This document shows positions 8,024-15,604 of a stretch of DNA of 18,807 nucleotides, piece by piece (positions within the stretch are counted from its first letter, which is position 1; every line of letters begins with the position of its first letter). Location of the stretch: assembly GCA_041913505.1 (NCBI GenBank), contig JAYSFC010000068.1:1-18807 (forward strand). The letters are read 5' to 3'. The translations under genes were made by a program, and so were the position numbers. The notes below the pieces were generated by a model. It had not been told where the DNA came from. It did not search any database and worked only from the letters and a program-made list of their open reading frames with translations. This DNA comes from JAYSFC01 sp041913505. GTDB lineage: Bacteria > Pseudomonadota > Gammaproteobacteria > Burkholderiales > Burkholderiaceae_C.

Positions 8024-9982
8024 GTGGGACCTTCATTCAACGAGCAGTTCGACCAGCATGGTGCCTGGCGGCGGGCCTTCGCGCAGCAGCTCAAGCAGCT
8101 GTCCGAATGGATGTCGTCCCATGACCTCATGGATGCTGCGGTCGAAGAGCGGCTGCAGCGCCTGGAGAGCCAGGTGCGCAGTGACAAGGTCATGGTGGCC
8201 TTCGTTGCGGAGTTCTCGCGTGGCAAGTCCGAGTTGATCAACGCGATTTTCTTTGCCGACTATGGCCGGCGCATCATGCCGGCCAGCGCGGGGCGCACCA
8301 CCATGTGCCCTACCGAGCTAGGCTACGACGCGGAAGTCGAGCCTTGCCTGCGGCTGCTGCCGATCGAGACACGCTTGCAGCCCCAAGGCCTGGCGGAGTG
8401 GCGGCTGCGGCCCGAGCGCTGGGTGAAGATTCCCCTGGATGTGAACGACGCGGACCAGATTTCCAAGGCCTTCGAGAAGGTGGCCGAGGTGCGCCGCGTG
8501 AGCGCTGACGAGGCACGCGGACTCGGCTTCTGGCACGACGAGCTGCCGGGCGAGAATCCCATGCCCGACGCCCAAGGGCTGGTCGAGGTGCCGATGTGGC
8601 GCCACGCGCTTATCAACATTCCCCACCCGCTGCTCAAGCAGGGGCTGGTCATTCTCGATACGCCGGGCCTCAATGCCGTCGGCGCCGAGCCGGAACTGAC
8701 GGTGAACCTGATTCCGCAAGCCCATGCGGTGGTGTTCATTCTGGGGGCCGACACGGGGGTGACGCGCTCCGACCTTGCTATCTGGCGCGAGCACCTCGTC
8801 ACGCCCGCGGGCAACGCCGACGCGCGCTGGGTGGTACTCAACAAGATTGACTCGCTGTGGGATACGCTGAACACGCCCGAGCAGGTGCAGGCCCAGCTCG
8901 AGCGCCAGCGAGCCACGTCGGCCGAGATGTTGGACATGCCTCTGGAGCGCGTGATACCCATCTCGGCGCAGAAGGGGCTCGTGGCCAAGATCGCCTGTGA
9001 CGACATCCTGCTCGAATCCAGCGGCCTGCCCGTGCTTGAAGAGGCGCTGGCGCAGGGCATCATGGGCCGGCGCCAGGCCATCCTGCGTGCGGCCGTGGCC
9101 TCGGGGGTCGCCAGCCTGCGCGCGGAAACGTCGCGTGTGATCAATGTGCGGCGCCGTGACCTTGACGACCAGATGCTCGAGCTGCGCAGCCTGCGTGGCA
9201 AGAATGCCTCGGTGATCGAGGCCATGCGTGGGCGCATCGAGCAGGAACAGCGCGAGTTCGAGGCCAGTGCCGCGAAGATCCAGGCCGTGCGTGCGGTGCA
9301 CCTCAAGCTGTTGCGCGAGCTGTTCCAGCAACTGGGCTCGCGCTCCCTCAAGACCGAATTGGCCCAGCTCTCGGAAGCGCTGCAGCAGCGCGGCCTCAAG
9401 CTGGGCGTTCGCAAGGTGTACGCGCAGACCTTCGACCGCCTGCGCGCCATCGTGGACAAGGCACAGGCATCGGGCTCCGAGATCCAGGCGATGCTGGACG
9501 GCACGTTCCGCCAGCTCAATGCGGAGTTCGGTTTCTCGCTGCAGGTACCCTCGGTTCCGCAGCTCGAGGGCTTCCTGCGGGATGTGACCCAGATCGAGCA
9601 AAGCCACCTGCAGTACCTGGGCATGGGCAATGCGCTGAAGCTGGCCCAGCCCGAATTCGCGCAGCGCCTGGTGCGGGCCCTGGCCATGCGGCTGCGCACG
9701 ATTTTCGAGTCCGTGGCCAACGATCTGGAACTGTGGAGCAAGTCTGCTACGGCGCAGCTCGATGCCCAACTGCGCGAGCGCAAGCGCAGCTTCGTGCGCC
9801 GCATCGAGGCGGTGGATCGCATCCAGCATGCCGCGAGCGGCCTGGTCGAGCGCATTGGCGAAATTGAGGCCTCCGAGCAGGAGCTGCAGCAATTGGAGCA
9901 GCGCCTGGCGCAGTTCACGCAGCAGCTTGTAGACATGCCGGCTGCGGGCTCCGATCCCCGCACGAACCCCGCGCCCACGTGA
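8024..9982 (+). CDS. dynamin-family GTPase
   Basis: A 652-residue protein with a dynamin-type GTPase domain followed by a long helical region. G1 is AEFSRGKS (62-69), which has Ala instead of Gly at the first P-loop position. G2 is probably the Thr in AGRTTMCPTEL (about 92-99). G3 is DTPG (212-215) and G4 is NKID (273-276). From about residue 370 to the end the sequence is mostly charged helix with heptad-like stretches, ending ELQQLEQRLAQFTQQL. I see no obvious hydrophobic membrane insertion segment. The start is GTG at 8024 with GGGAG 4 nt upstream. Bacterial dynamins act on membranes, but the role of this subgroup is not known to me. It overlaps the mutY start (TGATG), so the two are translationally coupled. 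Confidence 0.85.
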   Translation: MGPSFNEQFDQHGAWRRAFAQQLKQLSEWMSSHDLMDAAVEERLQRLESQVRSDKVMVAFVAEFSRGKSELINAIFFADYGRRIMPASAGRTTMCPTELGYDAEVEPCLRLLPIETRLQPQGLAEWRLRPERWVKIPLDVNDADQISKAFEKVAEVRRVSADEARGLGFWHDELPGENPMPDAQGLVEVPMWRHALINIPHPLLKQGLVILDTPGLNAVGAEPELTVNLIPQAHAVVFILGADTGVTRSDLAIWREHLVTPAGNADARWVVLNKIDSLWDTLNTPEQVQAQLERQRATSAEMLDMPLERVIPISAQKGLVAKIACDDILLESSGLPVLEEALAQGIMGRRQAILRAAVASGVASLRAETSRVINVRRRDLDDQMLELRSLRGKNASVIEAMRGRIEQEQREFEASAAKIQAVRAVHLKLLRELFQQLGSRSLKTELAQLSEALQQRGLKLGVRKVYAQTFDRLRAIVDKAQASGSEIQAMLDGTFRQLNAEFGFSLQVPSVPQLEGFLRDVTQIEQSHLQYLGMGNALKLAQPEFAQRLVRALAMRLRTIFESVANDLELWSKSATAQLDAQLRERKRSFVRRIEAVDRIQHAASGLVERIGEIEASEQELQQLEQRLAQFTQQLVDMPAAGSDPRTNPAPT

Positions 9983-11049
9983 TGGCGCTTCCCGTCGACA
10001 TCGCCACGCCCGTGGTGCGCTGGCAGGCCACGCATGGGCGCAATCACCTGCCGTGGCAGCAGACGCGCGATCCGTACCGCGTGTGGCTGTCCGAGATCAT
10101 GCTGCAGCAGACGCAGGTGACCACGGTGCTCGACTACTATCCGCGATTCCTCTCGCGTTTCCCCGACGTGGCAGCGCTGGCCGCGGCGCCTGTGGATGAC
10201 GTGCTGGCTCTCTGGAGCGGCCTGGGTTATTACACCCGCGCGCGCAATCTGCACCGCTGTGCGCAACAGGTGATGGCCCAGCATGGAGGAGCCTTCCCGC
10301 GCACGGCCGAGGTGCTGGCGACGCTCCCAGGCATCGGCCGCTCCACGGCGGGTGCCATCGCGGCGTTCTGCTTCTCGCAGCGGGTGCCGATCCTGGATGC
10401 CAACGTGCGGCGCGTGCTCACGCGCGTGCTCGGCTTTGGCGAAGACCTTGCCTTGGCGCGCAACGAGCGCCTGTTGTGGGACCATGCCCAGGCGTTGCTG
10501 CCGCGCGAGCGGCTCGAAGAAGCCATGCCGCGCTACACGCAGGGGCTCATGGACCTGGGGGCGGGGGTGTGTGTGCCGCGCAGCCCGCGCTGCGAAGTTT
10601 GCCCGCTGCAGACGCTGTGCGTGGCACGGCGTGAAGGTGAAACAGGGCGCTATCCCGTCAAAACCCGCAAACTGAGCCGCCGTGCGGAAGCTTGGTGGTT
10701 GCTGCTGCGCCGCAATGCCGCGGGGGCCTTCTGGCTGCAGCGCCGGCCTGCAACGGGGATCTGGGCGGGGCTCTACTGCCCGCCCGTGTTTGCGCAGCCG
10801 CAGGCGATCGCACCACTCGTTGAGGGAGCCTCGGACGTGCAGTACCTGGAGCCCTTTACCCATGTGTTGACCCATCGGGATCTGCACCTCCATCCGGTGC
10901 TGGTGGCCGCTACGGAGGACGCCCTGCAGGAGGAGGAAAGTGCAGGTTGGTACGGACCTGCCGAATGGGCCGGTCTGGGGTTGCCCGCGCCCGTGCGCAA
11001 GCTGCTCGAGACAGTGGACCGGGACGGCGCCCGCGACGGCCCGGCTTAG
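9982..11049 (+). CDS. mutY: A/G-specific adenine DNA glycosylase
   Basis: Removes adenine misincorporated opposite 8-oxoguanine, complementing MutM. The product has 355 residues. Glu38 in SEIMLQQTQV and Asp139 in PILDANVRRV are the catalytic residues. The helix-hairpin-helix is LPGIGRSTAGAIAAF (115-129). The [4Fe-4S] cluster ligands follow the C-x6-C-x2-C-x5-C pattern at Cys197, 204, 207 and 213. The C-terminal NUDIX-like domain that recognises 8-oxoG contains FTHVLTHRDLHLHPV. The ATG at 9982 overlaps the stop of the dynamin-like gene; a GTG directly before it is less likely. The 3' end overlaps the convergent rapZ gene by 4 nt. Confidence 0.97.
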   Translation: MALPVDIATPVVRWQATHGRNHLPWQQTRDPYRVWLSEIMLQQTQVTTVLDYYPRFLSRFPDVAALAAAPVDDVLALWSGLGYYTRARNLHRCAQQVMAQHGGAFPRTAEVLATLPGIGRSTAGAIAAFCFSQRVPILDANVRRVLTRVLGFGEDLALARNERLLWDHAQALLPRERLEEAMPRYTQGLMDLGAGVCVPRSPRCEVCPLQTLCVARREGETGRYPVKTRKLSRRAEAWWLLLRRNAAGAFWLQRRPATGIWAGLYCPPVFAQPQAIAPLVEGASDVQYLEPFTHVLTHRDLHLHPVLVAATEDALQEEESAGWYGPAEWAGLGLPAPVRKLLETVDRDGARDGPA

Positions 11050-11909
11050 CGGCTGTCCAGCTCGCGGTGCTGGCGCAGCGTGGTCCAGTGCTGGCTAAAG
11101 CGCTCCGCCAGCTGCTCCACGAGGTAGACCGAGCGGTGCTGCCCGCCCGTGCAGCCCACGGCCACGGTCACGTAGCTGCGGTGGTTTTGCGCGAGCAGAT
11201 CCAGCCACTGGTCGAGGAATTGTGCGATGTGTTCCTGCATCCGTTGTACATCGGGCTGCTGGCGCAGAAAGTCCGCCACTGGCGGGTCCTGTCCCGTGAG
11301 GTCACGCAGCGACAGCTCGTAGTATGGGTTGGGCAGCATGCGTACATCGAACACGTAGTCCGCGTCCAGGGGAATCCCGCGTTTGAACGCGAATGACTGG
11401 AACACCAGCGTGAGCTGTCCCGTGGGTGTGGCAACCAAGCTCTTGATCACGCTCTGTAGCTGGGAGGCACGGATCGCGCTGGTGTCGATCACGTGTGCCT
11501 GTTCGCGCAAGCCGGCCAGCAACTCGCGTTCGAGTTCGATGGTTTGCACGAGCGCTTTGCGCCCCTCGAGCAGATCGTCCTTGGTCAATGGGTGGCGCCG
11601 CCGGGTTTCCGAGAAGCGGCGCACCAGTGTGTCCGTGGTTGCATCGAGGAACAGCGATTTCACGGTCACGCCTTGGCTGCGCAGCTGTGCCAGTTGCTGG
11701 GGCAGCTGGGGCAGACCTGTGGCGCTGCGCACGTCCATCGCGATGGCGACGCGGTTGCCGTGGTGCTGGTGTTCGAGCGCCACGAAAGATGACAGCAACT
11801 CGGGAGGTAGATTGTCCACGCAGTAGTAGCCCGCGTCCTCGAGCGCATGTAGCGCTACCGATTTACCGGAGCCGGACATGCCGGTGAGGAGCACGATTTC
11901 AAGGGCCAT
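11046..11909 (-). CDS. rapZ: RNase adapter protein RapZ (YvcJ family nucleotide-binding protein)
   Basis: In E. coli, RapZ binds the sRNA GlmZ and recruits RNase E, tuning glucosamine-6-phosphate synthase to cell-wall precursor levels. The 287-residue product has a Walker A motif GMSGSGKS (10-17), then YYCVDNLPPEL, FLDATTDTLVRRFSETRRRHPL, VFDVRMLPNPYYE, and the C-terminal GCTGGQHRSVYLVEQL that carries the RNA/metabolite-binding region. GGGAG lies 7 nt before the ATG at 11909; the frame continues upstream into recN but without family similarity. It starts 4 bp after the recN stop, so it belongs to the nadK-recN-rapZ operon. The usual partners ptsN and hprK are not adjacent. Whether it has a GlmZ-like partner in this organism is unknown. 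Confidence 0.94.
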   Translation of the reverse strand: MALEIVLLTGMSGSGKSVALHALEDAGYYCVDNLPPELLSSFVALEHQHHGNRVAIAMDVRSATGLPQLPQQLAQLRSQGVTVKSLFLDATTDTLVRRFSETRRRHPLTKDDLLEGRKALVQTIELERELLAGLREQAHVIDTSAIRASQLQSVIKSLVATPTGQLTLVFQSFAFKRGIPLDADYVFDVRMLPNPYYELSLRDLTGQDPPVADFLRQQPDVQRMQEHIAQFLDQWLDLLAQNHRSYVTVAVGCTGGQHRSVYLVEQLAERFSQHWTTLRQHRELDSR

Positions 11910-11913
11910 GGCG

Positions 11914-13578
11914 CTACTCCCTGGTGGTGGCTTCGAGCCCGCACAGCATCTCCCGGGCATGTGCCAGGGTGGCGTCCGAGAGCCGTTCACCACCCAGCAT
12001 GCGGGCCACTTCGTGCACCCGCTCCTCCTCGCGCACAGGGGTGACTGAGCTGGTTGTGCCAGCTTTGTCACGGCGCTTGGCTACGACCAGGTGGTGGTCG
12101 GCGCAGGCGGCGACCTGGGGCAGGTGGGTCACGGCAAGCACCTGGCGGTCCTGCCCCAGTTGCTGCATGAGCCGGCCTACGGTTTGTGCGACGGCTCCGC
12201 CGACGCCGGAATCCACCTCGTCGAAGATCAGCGTGGAGGCTTCGCCGAGCTGGCTGGTCGTGACGGCGATGGCCAGCGAAATCCGCGACAGTTCGCCGCC
12301 CGAGGCGACCTTGCCGATCGGACGGGGTGTCATGCCAGGGTGGCCCGCGACCAGAAAGCCGACGGCATCGATGCCCTGCGGCCCGGGTTCCGATGTGCGC
12401 TCGATGGCCACTTGGAACACGCCGCCCGCCATGCCCAGGCCTTGCATTGCCTCGGTGATGGCACGCGATAGCTGCGGTGCGGCCTTGCCGCGGCGTTTGG
12501 AGAGGGCCTGGGCCTCCGTCTGGTAGGCCTGGGCACGTGCGTGTTCCTGGGCCTCGAGCTGGGCGAGATCGGCGGCGGCATCGAGTTGCCGCAATTCCTG
12601 CTTCCAGCCTTCAAGTGCTGAAGGCAAATCCGCGGGCGCGCGCTTGTAGCGCCGTGCCAGGGCCACCCATTGCGAGAGCCGGCTGTCAAGTTCCGCAAGG
12701 CGGTGTGGGTCGAGGTCGGCCCGTCGCAGGTAGGTATGCAGCGAATGGCGCGCGTCGTCCACCTGGGCCATGCTGGAGGCCAGCACGTCCGCGATGGCCT
12801 TGAACTCGGGGTCGAGATGCTCCTGATGCGCCAGCAGGTGGTGTGCGCGGCCCAGGCTGCCGTGGACGCCGGATTCTTCGTTCTCGAGGAGTCCGAGTGC
12901 ACCTTCGGCCGTTTCGATCAGGGCCTGTGCGTGCGACAGGCGCGTGTGCTGGGTGTTGAGTTCGTCCCATTCGTGGGCCGCGGGGGCGAGCTTGTCCAGC
13001 TCGCCAATCTGCCACTGCAGGCGCTCGCGTTCCCGCTGCAGCGTTTCCTGCAGTGCGCGCGCATGCGCCAGCGCCTGCTGGGCTGCCCGCCAATCGGACC
13101 AGAGCTGGCGCAGCCTGCTGACAGAAACGCCCGCGTAGGCGTCCAGCAGGCCGCGCACGGAGTCGGGGCGGGTGAGGCTTTGCCAGGCATGTTGACCATG
13201 GATGTCGAGCAATTGCTCGCCCAGCGTGCGCAATTGCGTGGCGGTGGCGGGGCTGCCGTTGATCCAGGCGCGGCTCTTGCCTTGGGCATCCACCAGGCGG
13301 CGCAGCAGCAGTGTCTCGCCCGGCTCAAAACCGCCTTCCTCCAGCCAGGGTGTCAGGGTGGCGGGGCAGTCGAATTCGGCGCAGATATCGGCTTGGCGTG
13401 CCCCTTCGCGGACCGCCCCGGCGTCAGCGCGAGCACCCAGCGCAAGCTGCAGGGCGTCGATCAGGATGGATTTACCCGCGCCCGTCTCTCCCGTGAGCAC
13501 CGTGAAGCCGGCCTGCAGGTCGATGTCCAGTGCCTGCACGATCACGAAATCGCGCAGCGAGATGCGTCTGAGGGCCAT
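11914..13578 (-). CDS. recN: DNA repair protein RecN
   Basis: SMC-like ATPase acting in recombinational double-strand break repair. The 554-residue product is the normal length. The N-terminus (MALRRISLRDFVIVQALDID) leads into Walker A GETGAGKS (30-37). A long coiled-coil region occupies about 160-370. The ABC signature VASGGELSRISLA and Walker B TLIFDEVDSGVGG are near the C-terminus, followed by VLAVTHLPQVAACADHHLVV. The start at 13578 is supported by GGAGG with 9-nt spacing, 2 bp after the nadK stop. It lies between nadK and rapZ in one tight operon. No SOS box search was possible because the operon promoter region is displaced by phage DNA. Confidence 0.97.
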   Translation of the reverse strand: MALRRISLRDFVIVQALDIDLQAGFTVLTGETGAGKSILIDALQLALGARADAGAVREGARQADICAEFDCPATLTPWLEEGGFEPGETLLLRRLVDAQGKSRAWINGSPATATQLRTLGEQLLDIHGQHAWQSLTRPDSVRGLLDAYAGVSVSRLRQLWSDWRAAQQALAHARALQETLQRERERLQWQIGELDKLAPAAHEWDELNTQHTRLSHAQALIETAEGALGLLENEESGVHGSLGRAHHLLAHQEHLDPEFKAIADVLASSMAQVDDARHSLHTYLRRADLDPHRLAELDSRLSQWVALARRYKRAPADLPSALEGWKQELRQLDAAADLAQLEAQEHARAQAYQTEAQALSKRRGKAAPQLSRAITEAMQGLGMAGGVFQVAIERTSEPGPQGIDAVGFLVAGHPGMTPRPIGKVASGGELSRISLAIAVTTSQLGEASTLIFDEVDSGVGGAVAQTVGRLMQQLGQDRQVLAVTHLPQVAACADHHLVVAKRRDKAGTTSSVTPVREEERVHEVARMLGGERLSDATLAHAREMLCGLEATTRE

Positions 13579-13580
13579 GC

Positions 13581-14477
13581 TCAGGAGCCTCCTTCGTTCC
13601 AGCGCAGCTTCTTGCGCAGCGTGGCGAAGTAGCTCCAGCCCCGTGGGTGCAGAAAACGCACGCAATGCTCGGAGCGCCGCACGAGAATCCGGTCACCGTG
13701 CAGCAGCGAAGCCAGAGACTGCATGTCGAAGTTGGCGCTGATGTCGCGCCCTCCGACCACCTCGATGGCGATCTCCGTGGTGTCCGACAGCACGATGGGC
13801 CGGTTGGAAAGTGTGTGGGGTGCGATAGGCACCAGCACCCAGCCCGGGATGGAGGGGTGCAGCATGGGGCCCCCGGCGGAAAGCGAATAGGCCGTGGAGC
13901 CGGTGGGCGACGCCACGATCAGGCCGTCCGCGCGCTGGTTGGCCACGAAGTGACCATCCACCTCTACGCGTAACTCCACCATACCTGAGGTGGCGCCACG
14001 GTTGACCACCACATCGTTCATCGCCAGCGCTTCGAACACGCATTCACCGTCGCGCATGACGCGCGCGTGGATGAGGGGGCGCGAATCTTCTTCATATTCG
14101 CCACGCAGCATGGGCGTAAGCGTGGTCTGGTAGTCGTCCAGCGGGATGTCCGTCACGAAGCCCAGGCGGCCCTGGTTGATGCCGATGAGCGGCGTGCCGT
14201 ACTGGGCCAGCCGCCGGCCGATGCCGAGCATCGTGCCGTCGCCGCCCACCACCAGCCCCAGATCGCACTGGGCGCCGATGGCGTCGGCATCGAGTGCGGG
14301 GTATTGGACCAGTCCTGTGTTGGCCGCTGTCTCGGCTTCCAGCGATACATCGCAGCCTTGCCGTACAAGGAAGTGCGCGATGTCGTCCAAGGCTTTGCGG
14401 GAACTGTCGGCCTTGGTGCCTGGCACCGGCGTCTGGTATTTCCCGATCAGTGCAACGTGGTGGAAGCTAGACGTCAT
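13581..14477 (-). CDS. nadK: NAD kinase
   Basis: Essential cytoplasmic enzyme making NADP from NAD and ATP. The 298-residue product has the diagnostic GGDG loop (78-81), the NDVVVNRG motif (154-161, equivalent to the NE/D motif), and the glycine-rich TGSTAYSLSAGGPML (192-206). The N-terminus MTSSFHHVALIGKYQTPVPG looks complete. The usable upstream region is only 15 bp, because the stop of a phage repressor gene lies at 14493, and there is no good Shine-Dalgarno. The gene therefore has no room for its own promoter outside the repressor coding region. In related genera I expect hrcA divergent on this side; instead filamentous phage genes begin here. recN and rapZ follow in the same operon. Confidence 0.97.
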   Translation of the reverse strand: MTSSFHHVALIGKYQTPVPGTKADSSRKALDDIAHFLVRQGCDVSLEAETAANTGLVQYPALDADAIGAQCDLGLVVGGDGTMLGIGRRLAQYGTPLIGINQGRLGFVTDIPLDDYQTTLTPMLRGEYEEDSRPLIHARVMRDGECVFEALAMNDVVVNRGATSGMVELRVEVDGHFVANQRADGLIVASPTGSTAYSLSAGGPMLHPSIPGWVLVPIAPHTLSNRPIVLSDTTEIAIEVVGGRDISANFDMQSLASLLHGDRILVRRSEHCVRFLHPRGWSYFATLRKKLRWNEGGS

Positions 14478-14484
14478 TCTGAAA

Positions 14485-14506
14485 TTACATCACTAAACCG
14501 ATGTAA
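14485..14506. repeat. dyad at the nadK / phage junction
   Basis: TTACATC (14485-14491) and GATGTAA (14500-14506) form a perfect 7-bp inverted repeat with an 8-bp centre. It spans the stop codon of the repressor gene and ends 8 bp before the nadK ATG. It could be part of an attachment site, a binding site, or an RNA hairpin near the nadK start. No U-run follows. Confidence 0.4.
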
Positions 14507-14756
14507 GCCGTCGAATGCGCTTGAGCATGCGCTCTTTGCAGGCGCTTTCACGTTCGGACTCCAGGGCGGCCACCACGATCCATTCCCTTGGGTCTTGGCC
14601 CAGTTCTTCGGCCAGTGCACCAGCAATAGCAGGGCTCAGGTGTCCCCTGCTCTTGGCGGTGTTCAGCGTGGTTCTCGCTAGGTTGAGACGGTCTGTCCAG
14701 TAGGGCGCAGGCTGCTTCTTGAGGGCCGCTTCAAGCAGGTTCATTGTGGTCTGCAT
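14493..14756 (-). CDS. phage HTH repressor-like protein, DUF3693 type
   Basis: An 87-residue protein. The pattern is a short N-terminal helix (MNLLEAALKK), a helix-turn-helix-like segment (about 22-55, with NTAKSRGHLSPAIAGALAEELGQDP), then WIVVAALESERE and a basic C-terminus (KERMLKRIRRL). This fits the DUF3693 proteins found at the regulatory end of filamentous prophages. I chose the ATG at 14756 because AGGAGG lies 4 nt upstream; an ATG 12 nt downstream (14744) is the alternative, and the longer form starting in the operator region is unlikely. Its upstream region carries three matching palindromes, so autoregulation is likely. It functions by analogy as the RstR-type lysogeny repressor, although its sequence is not recognisably RstR. 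Its stop lies 15 bp before nadK on the same strand. Confidence 0.72.
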   Translation of the reverse strand: MQTTMNLLEAALKKQPAPYWTDRLNLARTTLNTAKSRGHLSPAIAGALAEELGQDPREWIVVAALESERESACKERMLKRIRRLTSV

Positions 14757-14776
14757 ACAACCTCCTGTTGCTTCGA

Positions 14777-14867
14777 TGCATACAAAGTGCATTCATCGTA
14801 TCAAAGCACTTGAATACAATGTGCATTCATGGTTAAAGTCCGCCTCGTTGAATGCAATGTGCATTCA
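14777..14867. promoter_or_regulatory. array of three 19-bp palindromic operators
   Basis: Three copies of an 8-3-8 palindrome: 14777-14795 (TGCATACA-AAG-TGCATTCA), 14811-14829 (TGAATACA-ATG-TGCATTCA) and 14849-14867 (TGAATGCA-ATG-TGCATTCA, a perfect dyad). The right half-site TGCATTCA is identical in all three, and the left half differs by one or two bases. Centres are 34 and 38 bp apart, about three to three and a half helical turns. They lie directly upstream of the repressor gene, the first one 21 bp from its start codon. I infer repressor binding sites. Confidence 0.78.
14792..14820 (+). promoter_or_regulatory. rightward promoter candidate inside the operator array
   Basis: TTCATC (14792-14797) and TACAAT (14815-14820) are separated by 17 bp. 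The -10 matches the sigma70 consensus at five of six positions and the -35 at only three. Operator 1 covers the -35 start and operator 2 covers the -10, the classic layout for repression. On the opposite strand TTGATA and TATGCA at 16-bp spacing could drive the repressor gene. Both are inferences from motif matching by eye. Confidence 0.4.
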
Positions 14868-14910
14868 TTCGCGGAACCGCCATGCACACCACCCCATCCC
14901 CTTCCAAACA

Positions 14911-14953
14911 ACGCCAAGGCGTTAGCTTGGCGGCTCCTGCCCTGGCGGGGCAG
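14911..14953. repeat. two adjacent hairpins in the phage non-coding region
   Basis: CGCCAAG (14912-14918) and CTTGGCG (14926-14932) form a 7-bp stem with a 7-nt loop. An alternative ACGC/GCGT fold overlaps the first arm. CTGCCC (14937-14942) and GGGCAG (14948-14953) form a 6-bp stem with a 5-nt loop. They lie just past the 3' end of the DUF2726 gene, in the 211-bp gap before the repressor. They may terminate that gene or act as a packaging or complementary-strand origin; no U-run supports simple termination. Confidence 0.45.
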
Positions 14954-14967
14954 AGGGCGGGCTCCGT

Positions 14968-15504
14968 TCAATCGACCTTCAGCGCTGGGGCTTCTGTCAA
15001 CACTGGCTCCACTCTGGCCGCCGGTGTCGTGGCTGCCTGGGGTAGCGCCACTTCCTTCGGGGCGAAATCGGTGCGCACGCGGTCGATATCCGGAATGTTG
15101 GGGTACCGCAGCACTCGGTATCCAGCGTTGGTGAGCAGCGCATCACGGGCGCCGTCCTTTTCCTCTTTTCCCTTGTGGCTTGCGTCATCTAACTCGATCA
15201 CGGCCAGCACTTGGAATGCCTTGTCACACACGACGAAATCGGCTGTCTTTCGGTCGAACGTGTTGCGCACTGCATATGCCTTGGCCGTTATGAGCGCACT
15301 GAAGCTGACTTGCGTAAGCACGATGAGGTCGGGCAGAGCCTGCGTCAATCGGTTATGCATGGACTGCTCGCGCTCGGTCAGAAACAGCTTCTTGCGCCGA
15401 GGACGCTCCGCTCCACCGGCTCTTGCAGGGCCTCCCGTCTTTTGGAGCATCGCCACGGCTGCAATCACCACCAGCACCGCGAGCGCTATCAGCAAGGTTT
15501 TCAT
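14968..15504 (-). CDS. membrane-anchored DUF2726 protein, PD-(D/E)XK-like fold
   Basis: A 178-residue protein with one N-terminal membrane helix (about 3-20, MKTLLIALAVLVVIAAVAML), a basic linker (PRRKK, 35-39) and a DUF2726 domain. The domain begins with LFLTEREQSMHNRL and contains DRKTADFVVCDK and VIELDDASHKGKEEKD. The acidic and lysine residues Asp89, Glu104, Asp106 and Lys111 look like a PD-(D/E)XK nuclease site. The last 35 residues are low complexity. The start at 15504 is preceded by a GGGGGGAAG purine stretch; a longer frame from 15564 lacks that support. The gene is divergent from rep and lies between rep and the repressor, where typical CTXphi-like phages have no gene. Its function is unknown: a nuclease role in exclusion or replication is only a guess. 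Confidence 0.75.
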   Translation of the reverse strand: MKTLLIALAVLVVIAAVAMLQKTGGPARAGGAERPRRKKLFLTEREQSMHNRLTQALPDLIVLTQVSFSALITAKAYAVRNTFDRKTADFVVCDKAFQVLAVIELDDASHKGKEEKDGARDALLTNAGYRVLRYPNIPDIDRVRTDFAPKEVALPQAATTPAARVEPVLTEAPALKVD

Positions 15505-15604
15505 TCTTCCCCCCGTTGAATTTGTAAGTGAGGTCTTGCGCGCCCACGCAGCCGCGCACGGCAAGCGGAGCGCGGGCGCTGCTGCGGGGGCGGAGCCCTC
15601 GCCG

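Noticed and set aside
8323..10893. 856-aa and 524-aa minus-strand ORFs opposite the dynamin-like gene and mutY
   Set aside because: Long antisense ORFs are common in GC-rich DNA. Products are Arg/Ser/His-rich without motifs, and the sense genes are certain.
14471..14510. dif-like XerCD site at the left phage junction
   Set aside because: The dyad does not have the 11-6-11 dif layout or the TTATGTTAA-type right arm.
14905..14935. Integron attC-like core (GGCGTTAG next to a dyad)
   Set aside because: The GTTRRRY and RYYYAAC core pair is not satisfied, and no gene cassette structure or integrase is present.
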